From: Pseudobdellovibrionaceae bacterium
Lineage (GTDB): Bacteria > Bdellovibrionota > Bdellovibrionia > Bdellovibrionales > UBA1609
Reading direction: 5' to 3'
DNA length: 64,000 nt
Assembly (NCBI GenBank): GCA_030591685.1
Contig: JAUVAX010000007.1
Coordinates: 1 to 64,000 of the forward strand
The position numbers were made by a program, and so were the translations under genes. The notes beneath the pieces were generated by a model. It ran no database searches, was not told where the DNA came from, and saw only the letters and a program-made list of their open reading frames with translations. Positions 1-8,140 of this stretch are shown here, one piece after another; positions within the stretch are counted from its first letter, which is position 1; each line of letters opens with the position of its first letter.

Positions 1-86
1 ACAACGAATATAGGCCCCATAGGTCTTTAAATATGAAAACACCAAATGAGTTTGCAAAACAGTATAAGGAGATGTTAATTAACTAA
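1..86 (+). mobile_element. 3' end of an IS3-family-type transposase (OrfB, integrase catalytic domain C-terminus), truncated by window start
   Basis: Frame 3 of the first 86 nt reads NEYRPHRSLNMKTPNEFAKQYKEMLIN*; the 'YRPHRSL..KTPNEFA' pattern is typical of the C-terminus of IS3-family OrfB. Not in the ORF track because the start lies outside the window. Confidence 0.8.
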
Positions 87-274
87 AAACCGAAATATCG
101 ACACCTGCAGTCAATGGGGTACGGTCAATGGCACTGTTTAGTTGTGCAATTAACAACGTCAGACATACTAATGCCCAGTTGAATAAACGCAGAAATAAGC
201 ATGAGTTTTATGAGTAATGAGTTCATAGAATTTCCTCCTGTTAAATGTGATCCGCCATCATGGCGGTAAATTAA

Positions 275-301
275 AAAAAAGAGAAAAAAGAGAAAAAAGA
301 G
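275..301. repeat. 9-bp microsatellite (AAAAAAGAG)x3
   Basis: Three perfect consecutive AAAAAAGAG units read directly from the sequence. Confidence 0.85.
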
Positions 302-410
302 GGACGGAGACACTCAGTCATAATCTCTCTATACAGCGTTAAAATGATTTTTTCTGTGTAATTTTAGCCCCTTACTGGATATCGAGATGACGTATTAATG
401 AAAATATTTT

Positions 411-469
411 TGCTCCGTCACCTTAATCTGTCACCTTAATCTTTAATCCTTTGCTCCGTCACCTTAATC
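411..469. repeat. Short direct repeats of GTCACCTTAATC (3 copies; two within the longer TGCTCCGTCACCTTAATC)
   Basis: TGCTCCGTCACCTTAATC at 411-428, GTCACCTTAATC at 430-441, TTGCTCCGTCACCTTAATC at 451-469. Confidence 0.85.
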
Positions 470-661
470 CTTATCAGAACAAATCAAAGAGCAAACGGGC
501 CAGCTTAGGTGTAAAAACTGGTAAATATTCCAAAAATTCACTTAGCCAGGTATGCTTTTGGGTATTTTATGCTATTTGTGACTATGAACTTATACCAGCA
601 CAACCGAATACTGTGTGGCCTAAATTATGCTTAACCTAAAAGTTTATGATTTGAGTTATTT

Positions 662-1132
662 ATGAAAAATACTGAATGTACCGTTTGCTGTAAAAACAAA
701 ACCGCCCTTCAATGCGACCAATGCTCTAGTGCTAGCTGCAAGCACTGTTGTTATTTTATCGATGAAAACTGTTTTGAGTTTCAATCCTTGCTACCTGAAG
801 AATTGCAGGGCAAAATATTTTGTCCGAATTGTTATCACGAGTCTATATCTGACAAGATAGAGCTCCTGCAAGAAACATTGAGGGCTGCCAAACAAATGGA
901 TATATACGGCAAAGAGCAAAGCGCCGAAACCCGACTCATTCGCAGACAAGCAAAGCTCCTGAGAATAAAAGACTGTGATGACCGCAAAGAAATTTTGATT
1001 CAACTGGCCTTCCTGGCCGCCCAACAAGGCTTCAATACTCTTGTTGATGTGGACCTTAGAAGTACAAAAGTTAACAACGGCTCTTATGTTAAAACCATTT
1101 GGTCAGGAACGGCGTCTCCAGTTAATAAATAA
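662..1132 (+). CDS. Hypothetical protein with Cys-rich (probable zinc-binding) N-terminus
   Basis: 156-aa ORF; N-terminus CTVCCKNKTALQCDQCSSASCKHCC...CPNC suggests metal-binding knuckles. Confidence 0.6.
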   Translation: MKNTECTVCCKNKTALQCDQCSSASCKHCCYFIDENCFEFQSLLPEELQGKIFCPNCYHESISDKIELLQETLRAAKQMDIYGKEQSAETRLIRRQAKLLRIKDCDDRKEILIQLAFLAAQQGFNTLVDVDLRSTKVNNGSYVKTIWSGTASPVNK

Positions 1133-1172
1133 AAAAAGGTAGACCGTAAAAAAAAGGTACTTAGCTAGAGGT

Positions 1173-1973
1173 CTAACGGTTTAGTGCTTCTCCGCAATCA
1201 TAGCAGTGTTTGGCTTCTTGGCGATGGTTTTCAGTGAAACACTTTGGGCAAGTTCTTGTGGATCCCATTTCAGAGATTGAGACTTTAGTCATCTCAGCAG
1301 ATACAATGCCTGTGGGAACAGCAATAATGGCATAACCACAAATCATAAGTAGTGTTGATAGGAATTGTCCGAGAGCTGTAATGGGCACAATGTCACCATA
1401 GCCGACAGTTGTCATAGTCACTACAGCCCAATACATAGACACGGGGATAGATGTAAAGCCGGCCTCAGCCCCTTCAACAAGATACATTAAAGCGCCCATC
1501 ACAAAGACCATAGTGACGACAGCGGTAAGGAATACGGAAATTTTTGGCCAACTTTGTATAATTGATCGGCGCAGAAAGTGGCTTGCGGCAGAGTGGTGAC
1601 TGAGTTTAAAGACCCTGAAGATCCTGAGAACCCTTAAGCCTCGAACTACGGTTAAACTTTGTGCCCCAGGTAAAACTAAACTGATGTAAAAGGGGAGAAT
1701 GGCGAGAAGATCAACAAGGCCAAAAAAGCTTTTGATGTAGTTGAGCCGGTAAGTCGCTACATAAACACGTACAAAATATTCAATGGTAAAAAGAGTTGTA
1801 AAAAATAATTCAAGATAAAATAAGAGTTCCTGGTGATTGGTTCTAACAGCATCAACAGACTCAAGAGTTGTTATTAATAAGCTTAAAACGATAGCGACAA
1901 TAAGACCTATGTCAAAAATTTTACCTGCCGTAGTTTCAGCTTCAAATATAATTAAGTAGAGTTTTTCACGCAT
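1173..1973 (-). CDS. Voltage-gated-type potassium channel / ion transporter with C-terminal zinc ribbon
   Basis: Selectivity filter TMTTVGYGD; S4-like RGLRVLRIFRVFKL; C-terminal CPKC...CYDCG. Confidence 0.9.
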   Translation of the reverse strand: MREKLYLIIFEAETTAGKIFDIGLIVAIVLSLLITTLESVDAVRTNHQELLFYLELFFTTLFTIEYFVRVYVATYRLNYIKSFFGLVDLLAILPFYISLVLPGAQSLTVVRGLRVLRIFRVFKLSHHSAASHFLRRSIIQSWPKISVFLTAVVTMVFVMGALMYLVEGAEAGFTSIPVSMYWAVVTMTTVGYGDIVPITALGQFLSTLLMICGYAIIAVPTGIVSAEMTKVSISEMGSTRTCPKCFTENHRQEAKHCYDCGEALNR

Positions 1974-2114
1974 AACAGTAGAATTGTAGCATGTGCTTAA
2001 GGATATGCTATGAAATGTTGAAAATACAGTTATGGAGAATGAAATGGCGGGGCAGAGTGGGCGACTTTAGAGCCTATTGCCTTGAGTCAATTACCGCTGT
2101 ATAAATGACTGACT

Positions 2115-2570
2115 ATGCAAAAATCTAAATTAGTTCCAGCAAAAGAAAATGACTATGAGATATTAAAGAGTATTCATCATGTAACTTTAAAATCTCATGT
2201 CTCAAAAATTTGGGGTTGGGATGAAGAGTTTCAAAATGACTACTTTAAAGAAAACTTTGATCCAATAAACATTCAACTTATCTATCACAATGAAAACATT
2301 GCTGGGTACCTTCACTCCTGGCAGACTCCATCGAAAATTGCGTTGGTAAATATTCTTATTCTACCCGAATATCAAAATTTTGGAATTGGCTCCGAAATCA
2401 TTAAAAATCTTCAAAAAGAAGTACAAGAAGACTCTAAATCACTCGAACTTGGAGTTTTCAAAATCAATACTTCAGCCAAAAAACTTTATGAACGATTGGG
2501 GTTTAAGACTTTTGAAAAAACAGATACTCACTTTTTAATGAGATATAATTATGGCGAGAAAGTGCGATAG
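2115..2570 (+). CDS. GNAT-family N-acetyltransferase
   Basis: Acetyl-CoA binding motif ILPEYQNFGIGSEII and C-terminal AKKLYERLGFK. Confidence 0.85.
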   Translation: MQKSKLVPAKENDYEILKSIHHVTLKSHVSKIWGWDEEFQNDYFKENFDPINIQLIYHNENIAGYLHSWQTPSKIALVNILILPEYQNFGIGSEIIKNLQKEVQEDSKSLELGVFKINTSAKKLYERLGFKTFEKTDTHFLMRYNYGEKVR

Positions 2571-2618
2571 TTCAAACGCCCTATTATGTAATCAATTGAT
2601 TTTACTGTGGAAAGAAAT

Positions 2619-2782
2619 GGCGGGGCGGACGGGACTACCCTTGCGGAGTTGGCTTCCGGCCAACTCCTGCGGGCGCACGGTTCAGTCGCTAAGTCAGCCG
2701 TCGTGGCTGACTTACCACGCTAAATGAGCCACTGGCTCATTCATCATGGCCGCTCAATCACTTCGAGTCCTGTCCACCCCGC
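2619..2782. repeat. ~164-bp structured element: tRNA-3'-end-like terminal inverted repeats enclosing three hairpins
   Basis: Left end GCGGGGCGGACGGGACT (2620-2636) and right end AGTCCTGTCCACCCCGC (2766-2782) are inverted repeats with 15/17 matches. Internal stems: GAGTTGGC/GCCAACTC (2646-2666), TAAGTCAGCC/GGCTGACTTA (2690-2714), AATGAGCC/GGCTCATT (2723-2741). Confidence 0.75.
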
Positions 2783-2848
2783 ATGAAACTATATGCATGA
2801 ATGAAACTTGCTGCTTCTCAGTTTTTTGATTTTATTTCTGGATGAAAA

Positions 2849-2925
<77 letters not shown>

Positions 2926-3131
2926 ACGTGACAGTTATTGAATGAGCAATATAATGAGATCAAAGGGGAGACTCAATCTTTATTTTTGGTTTAATGGGCT
3001 TATTGCGCTGCGAGAAGGCATGGAGCCTATTAATTTGGCACTCGGTAGGGGGGCAAGGGGTGCTTTAAGGTGTAGAGCCCGGCCTTTGTTTAAAGAAATT
3101 AAATGAATTTTAGACTTCTCGTTAATGGGCA

Positions 3132-3170
3132 TAAAAAAAGGCAAATGATGTGAGCCATTTGCCTTTTTTA
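3132..3170 (-). terminator. Rho-independent terminator downstream of the tonB-like gene (bidirectional look)
   Basis: AAAAAAAGGCAAATG...CATTTGCCTTTTTT hairpin with A/T tracts on both sides. Confidence 0.8.
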
Positions 3171-3188
3171 ATATTTTAATAAGACCTT

Positions 3189-4643
3189 TTATAGATCCGT
3201 TGCCATAACCCCTTTAGATTTTGACCTTAATGTAAATTTAACCGGGTGATAGGTCCAACCACTTTGTCCGGGGTAAAACTTGTAAGTTCTAAAAGTTCTT
3301 AAAGCCACTTCATCAAACACTTTGTAGCCAGTTGTTTTAACGACTTGAGCATTTTTAACATAACCATCGTTTGTAACATAATACAAAACTAACCCCTTAC
3401 CTTGCCAACCTTGCTTACGCGCTTCGTAAGGGTAATAGGGCTTAGGGTTACCTGGTTGCTGTTTTAAGTCTTCAAAAGAGCGTGAGTTTTTAGGTAGGTT
3501 AACGCCATACTTACTTTCAGCTGACCGGGTACGTTGGGCCCTGATTCTTAAGCTGGCCTCTTGATTTTGTAACGCCCTACGAGCATTAGAGGCTCTTTTT
3601 GCAGCCAGTGCATTAATTCGTGCTCGGCCCTCAGCGGCTTCAACAGTTCTTCTTTTGGCATCAAGAGCTCTTTTGTGCTGTGCAATCTCTTGATTACCAG
3701 CCAATTGAGCTTTTAAAGCCGCCTGTCTAAGTGCCAATCGCTGCTGGTTATCAGCAAGGCGCTTGTTATAGGCTTCCTTTTTATGAAGGGCCGATTGCGA
3801 ATTTTTTAAAGCTCTCTCTTGTGCGAGGAGTACTTTTTGTTTATTTAAAAGCCCTCGCCTTACGATTTCGTACTCATCTTGGGCAATTTTTTGTAACTTT
3901 AGCTTATCCCGTTGCATAACTAATTGCTTTTCAGACGTCTCCAGTTGACGCTTGATTCTCTCCTGCTTACGGGCGTTAGATACTTTTAAGTTAAACGCCT
4001 CTTGTTTTAAACGAAACTCTCGTTGGGCGACCTCTACTTTTTGTCGACGGATGCGCTCGATTTTCTTTTTCTTCAGCTGACGCTTAAATTCTTTTTCATT
4101 TGCTATAAGTTGCTTTTTAGCCATGTAGATTTTTTTAAGCTCTGGATCTGTTGGGACCCCGTTAGCATCTATACGTGGTGCGGTTTTAGCTGTTCGACTA
4201 ATTTTATCAATAGACTTTTTTCGAGTGGTCTTCTTAATAAGGGCCGTTTTTTTAATAAGAGCCTTAGGCTCTTTGACACTCTTTTTAGGAGCCTTTTTTT
4301 GAGCCACCTTTACTTCAGCTGGGGCTGACTTTTTAGGCTTAGCGGTTTGAGTGGCCTCTTTTATATTAGAGTTCACTTCGTCTAAGCCCGGCAGGGTGTC
4401 ACCAGCCTGTACTGTAAATTCAACAACATCGTTTTCAACAATAAATTTTTGATGTGAGAAGAATATGAGCGCAACAACAGCCAGCGCGTGAATACTCCCT
4501 GAGATAATCATGGACTGAAAGGCCCGCTTGTCCTCTTTGGCTTTTAAGACTTTGTTTTTAGCAGACTCTATTAACTTCTTTATGCTCAACACAGCAAACC
4601 TCACATGTATTTTTAGGGTTGTTCCTCTACTCAATCGATGCAA
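3189..4643 (-). CDS. TonB-family energy transducer with long charged coiled-coil spacer
   Basis: C-terminal TonB domain (PYYPYEARKQGWQGKGLVLYYVTNDGYVKNAQVVKTTGYKVFDEVALRTFRTYKF), N-terminal TM segment, Lys/Arg/Gln-rich middle. The 4643 start is a TTG overlapping a promoter-like sequence, so the true start is probably downstream. Confidence 0.85.
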   Translation of the reverse strand: MHRLSRGTTLKIHVRFAVLSIKKLIESAKNKVLKAKEDKRAFQSMIISGSIHALAVVALIFFSHQKFIVENDVVEFTVQAGDTLPGLDEVNSNIKEATQTAKPKKSAPAEVKVAQKKAPKKSVKEPKALIKKTALIKKTTRKKSIDKISRTAKTAPRIDANGVPTDPELKKIYMAKKQLIANEKEFKRQLKKKKIERIRRQKVEVAQREFRLKQEAFNLKVSNARKQERIKRQLETSEKQLVMQRDKLKLQKIAQDEYEIVRRGLLNKQKVLLAQERALKNSQSALHKKEAYNKRLADNQQRLALRQAALKAQLAGNQEIAQHKRALDAKRRTVEAAEGRARINALAAKRASNARRALQNQEASLRIRAQRTRSAESKYGVNLPKNSRSFEDLKQQPGNPKPYYPYEARKQGWQGKGLVLYYVTNDGYVKNAQVVKTTGYKVFDEVALRTFRTYKFYPGQSGWTYHPVKFTLRSKSKGVMATDL

Positions 4644-4672
4644 ACCATATGCCCTGATGCGTTAAAAGTCAA
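4644..4672 (-). promoter_or_regulatory. Sigma70-type promoter candidate for the tonB-like gene
   Basis: On the minus strand TTGACT-17 nt-TATGGT. Confidence 0.5.
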
Positions 4673-4936
4673 TGCTCCGCGTAATTATTTTATAAATACC
4701 TGTTATTACATGGTTTTTTCAAAATCACTAGAGTTAGGGGCTATGCAAAGGGAGACAACATAGGAGCTTCATTTTATGTAATTTATATAGGGATTTACCG
4801 TATTTTTTAAAAATTTTTCATAAATTAAGGCTCATCTTCAATAAAATCCACTTAATTGTGGCACTGTCGTTGCTACGCATTGCGTTGTTGCTAAAAGTAT
4901 GCGATGTTGTGTTGCGTCAAAAAGGAGATATAAACG

Positions 4937-5560
4937 ATGAATCAAAGTTTTTTACTTATGGGTCAAACCGGACATGAAGTAACTCTATGGGTTTTAGTAG
5001 CCCTAAGTTTAATGAGTATATCTATTATTATAGAGCGTTTTTTAGCTTTTAGAGATCTTAAGAAAAACAGTGTAAAGGTCGCTAACAGAATAAAAGAGGT
5101 TTTAGTCACTAATGATAAGACAAAAATTGGCCAAGTGGCTGAGGATTGGAACTCACTAGAGGGTCGTGCACTTTCATACGGTATGCGCCACATCGAAGAA
5201 AACGGAGTCAACGGGCTAGACGAGATTTTCGACGTCTACACAAAAACCGAAAGACCTCGCTTAGAGAAGAATTTAAACTTTTTAGCCACCGTTGGTTCTA
5301 ATGCGCCTTTTATAGGTTTATTAGGGACCGTGTTTGGCATTATGCATGCCTTTCAGGCTTTGGCTGATGCTCAAGGTGACCCCAGTGTTGTTATGGTGGG
5401 TATTTCACAAGCCCTCGTTGCAACGGCTATTGGTCTAATGGTGGCCTTGCCGGCAGTGATTTCTTACAACTATTTTAGAAAGCAAGTTTCAAGTGTGCTT
5501 ATGAATTTAGAGAGCATTAGAGACCTTTGCTTAACTCATGCAAAAACAAAGAGGAGCTAA
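4937..5560 (+). CDS. exbB: MotA/TolQ/ExbB proton channel family protein
   Basis: LNFLATVGSNAPFIGLLGTVFGIMHAF and ISQALVATAIGLMVALPAVISYNYF motifs. Confidence 0.92.
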   Translation: MNQSFLLMGQTGHEVTLWVLVALSLMSISIIIERFLAFRDLKKNSVKVANRIKEVLVTNDKTKIGQVAEDWNSLEGRALSYGMRHIEENGVNGLDEIFDVYTKTERPRLEKNLNFLATVGSNAPFIGLLGTVFGIMHAFQALADAQGDPSVVMVGISQALVATAIGLMVALPAVISYNYFRKQVSSVLMNLESIRDLCLTHAKTKRS

Positions 5561-5969
5561 TATTATGGCTGGCAGTATAAGTGATAACGATGAGTTGATG
5601 TCAGAGATCAACATAGTCCCCTTTGTTGATATTATATTAGTGGTTTTAATCACCTTTATGGTGGCGGCCCCCATGGTGGTACAAAACGCTATGGATATAA
5701 AGCTAACTAACTCATCATCGGCAGCAAAAAAAGTAACCTCAAAATTAAGTGTTGCTATTACAAATGAAGGTCAAATTTTGTTTAATGGCCGCGTAACAAC
5801 CGAGGGTGATGTGAGTATGTTAGTTGCTGAGTTTATGGATAAGAGCCCCGGTTCAAAGGCTATTATTTCAGCTGATAAAAATGTCCCACACGGTACAGTA
5901 GTTTCTATAATAGATGCTATAAAAGCCGGTGGAGTTGAGAATTTTGCAATTATGGTTGGTAAAAAGTAA
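5538..5969 (+). CDS. exbD: Biopolymer transporter ExbD/TolR (true start probably ATG at 5565)
   Basis: MSEINIVPFVDIILVVLITFMVAAP motif; follows exbB directly. Confidence 0.9.
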   Translation: MQKQRGANIMAGSISDNDELMSEINIVPFVDIILVVLITFMVAAPMVVQNAMDIKLTNSSSAAKKVTSKLSVAITNEGQILFNGRVTTEGDVSMLVAEFMDKSPGSKAIISADKNVPHGTVVSIIDAIKAGGVENFAIMVGKK

Positions 5970-5990
5970 AGCGTATTAAGGAGAGCTAAA

Positions 5991-6944
5991 ATGAAAAAGT
6001 CGTTAATCATCTTTCTAATATCAGTGGGTACTAGTTTTGTATTCGCAGAAGATATTTTAGTCGAAGAGGTTTCAGTGAACGAAACCCAAGCAGGGGTACT
6101 AGGCCCAATTGGTGAGCTAGATAAAGAGTTAGCTCAGGCCGACAGTGCCGGTATTGAGGAGTCAAAAAAAGAAGGCTCACTTATACCCGAGCAGCCATCT
6201 ACAGAGGTTGTCGCTGAGCCCATTGATTTTTTCGCATCTGATGTTGTTAAAGATCAAAGGCAAGGTATTGAGTCTATGACTGAAGAGCAAATTGCTCAAA
6301 AGTTAGAGCAAGATAACCTTGATCGACAAAATGCTCTTTCGACAAACACTATGTCAGGGGAGTTTGTTCAAAAACCAGGCCAGTGGTACATGGCCGGACT
6401 TTTTGGCACAAGTGAGTACGACGCTAGTAATGTTGAAAGTGACAGTGCTATTGGTTTTGCCTTTGGTACAAAAGTTTTTAAAAACTATATTATTGAGGGT
6501 TCAGTGCTCTACTCAAAATTATTTTTAGAGGACACTGTGAGTAATTTTAACCCCGTATATGAAAAAATAGACCAATATAATATCGCCATGGCGATAAAAG
6601 TCCCTGTATTTGAAGGGCAAATATTTAATGGCCGTACGCAGCCTATTTTTGGAGTGATCGGCTCTTACACCCGTAGAAACTATAAGCCACAAAGCTACAA
6701 TGGTATTTTACCTTTAGGCCGAAAAGATGCGGCTACAAACACCTTTGATGTGGGCATTAGTGCTGGAGTTGACTTTAATTTAACTCAAAACTTTGCCTTA
6801 GGCTTTGACTATAAGTACATGTTTAACCTCACAGGCAGCCCCGATTCGACATTTTATAGCAATCGTTTTGGTGTAGACCGCTTAGATCCCCTTGAGGAGA
6901 AAAGCTACACTCAGTTATCAGTGAGCGGTAAGTTTAAATTTTAG
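5991..6944 (+). CDS. Outer membrane beta-barrel protein in the exbBD operon
   Basis: Signal peptide MKKSLIIFLISVGTSFVFA; C-terminal alternating barrel strands ending in KFKF. Confidence 0.7.
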   Translation: MKKSLIIFLISVGTSFVFAEDILVEEVSVNETQAGVLGPIGELDKELAQADSAGIEESKKEGSLIPEQPSTEVVAEPIDFFASDVVKDQRQGIESMTEEQIAQKLEQDNLDRQNALSTNTMSGEFVQKPGQWYMAGLFGTSEYDASNVESDSAIGFAFGTKVFKNYIIEGSVLYSKLFLEDTVSNFNPVYEKIDQYNIAMAIKVPVFEGQIFNGRTQPIFGVIGSYTRRNYKPQSYNGILPLGRKDAATNTFDVGISAGVDFNLTQNFALGFDYKYMFNLTGSPDSTFYSNRFGVDRLDPLEEKSYTQLSVSGKFKF

Positions 6945-6983
6945 ACCTGTGAGTCAAACCCTTAATACGCTTTAGTTTATATG

Positions 6984-7012
6984 AGCCTCCAATTTTTTGG
7001 GGGCTTTTTTTA
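6984..7012 (+). terminator. Rho-independent terminator
   Basis: AGCCTCCAA-TTTT-TTGGGGGCT followed by T-tract. Confidence 0.85.
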
Positions 7013-7017
7013 TACCT

Positions 7018-7044
7018 AAACCCCTCCTGTAAAAAGAGGGGTTT
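7018..7044. promoter_or_regulatory. Second perfect hairpin immediately upstream of the permease gene
   Basis: AAACCCCTC...GAGGGGTTT, 9-bp perfect stem with A-rich loop. Confidence 0.5.
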
Positions 7045-7060
7045 AATAAAAGAATAAGGG

Positions 7061-8140
7061 TTGAAGTTCGGTTTAAATCGACCTAGTGTAACCCCCATGT
7101 CAAGCTGCTGTGATGAGGGTAATGGTACTCCTAAAAAGAAAAAATTAGACAAACTCTTTTGGGTTTGTTTTTTAACGGTAGTGGTATCGTATGTGGGCCA
7201 CCTCGTTGAAACCCCCATGCCGGGGGCTATGGCGACGTTCTTTCATGCCAGTTTTGAACTCATGAACAAAATGTGGTGGGGCATTGCCCTAGGAGCTTTT
7301 TTTGTAGGCCTACTCGATTTTATCCCCCGAGAGATTGTTATCGCCTCTTTAGGTCAAGACAAGGGGCTAAAGGGCATTATAAGGGCCACCATTGCAGGGT
7401 TATTATTAGATTTATGTTCACACGGTATATTGCTCGTAGGTATGAAGCTCTACAAAAGAGGTGCACGTTTAAGCCAGGTGATGGCTTTTTTAATTGCCAG
7501 CCCCTGGAACTCTTTAAGTTTAACGTTAATTTTAGTCGCTTTGATTGGGTTAAAATGGACTTTGCTGTTTATTTTGTTCTCAGGAGTTATTGCTATAATA
7601 AGCGGTCTTGTTTTTGAGTCTCTTGTAGATAAAAAAATATTGCCAGGCAACCCTAATACCGTTTCACTGCCTGATGACTATAAAGTCATGAGCGAGATTA
7701 AGGGCTTATTTAAAAAAATCACCCCAAATCCTTTAGACTGGGGTCGAGTTTTTTGGGTAGGTACAAAAGACTCAATACCTATTTTAAAATGGCTTTTTTT
7801 AGGGGTTATTATTGCGGGGGCCATGAGGGCTTTTGTATCTATTGAGCACTTTCAGTCCTTTTTAGGCCCAACGGCTTTAGGTTTACTTGTTACTTTAGTT
7901 ATTGCCACAGTTATTGAGGTGTGTTCTGAGGGCTCAACCCCCATTGCTGCCGATATTTTTACTCGAGCAGGGGCCCCGGGCAATTCGTTTGCATTTTTAA
8001 TGACAGGCGTCTCTACAGACTACACCGAGATTATGAGCTTAAAAGAAACCACTAGCTCTTGGAAAATAGCTTTGTTTTTACCCCTGATAACACTCCCTCA
8101 GGTTATATTAATTGCCATACTAGTTAATGTTTATGGGTAA
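7061..8140 (+). CDS. Predicted permease (ArsP/DUF318-like superfamily); start possibly at MSSCCDEG (7097)
   Basis: Polytopic; repeated modules LDLCSHGILLVGMKLYKRGA and IEVCSEGSTPIAADIFTRAGAPGNSFAFLMTGVSTDYTEI typical of this permease family; N-terminal CC pair. Confidence 0.8.
   Translation: MKFGLNRPSVTPMSSCCDEGNGTPKKKKLDKLFWVCFLTVVVSYVGHLVETPMPGAMATFFHASFELMNKMWWGIALGAFFVGLLDFIPREIVIASLGQDKGLKGIIRATIAGLLLDLCSHGILLVGMKLYKRGARLSQVMAFLIASPWNSLSLTLILVALIGLKWTLLFILFSGVIAIISGLVFESLVDKKILPGNPNTVSLPDDYKVMSEIKGLFKKITPNPLDWGRVFWVGTKDSIPILKWLFLGVIIAGAMRAFVSIEHFQSFLGPTALGLLVTLVIATVIEVCSEGSTPIAADIFTRAGAPGNSFAFLMTGVSTDYTEIMSLKETTSSWKIALFLPLITLPQVILIAILVNVYG

Noticed and set aside
252-266. CCGCCATCATGGCGG palindrome as terminator or operator
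   Set aside because: Short stem, no properly placed T tract for a known gene; could be chance.
125-313. Small minus-strand ORF (62 aa) with FFLFFLFFL stretch
   Set aside because: N-terminal part comes from the AAAAAAGAG microsatellite; no convincing ribosome-binding site or homology by eye.
791-1027. Antisense ORF overlapping the Cys-rich CDS
   Set aside because: No family resemblance; lies fully antisense to a better-supported ORF.
3731-4328. Plus-strand ORFs inside the tonB-like gene
   Set aside because: Complement of the Lys/Arg-rich coiled coil yields Phe/Leu-rich spurious frames; no motifs.
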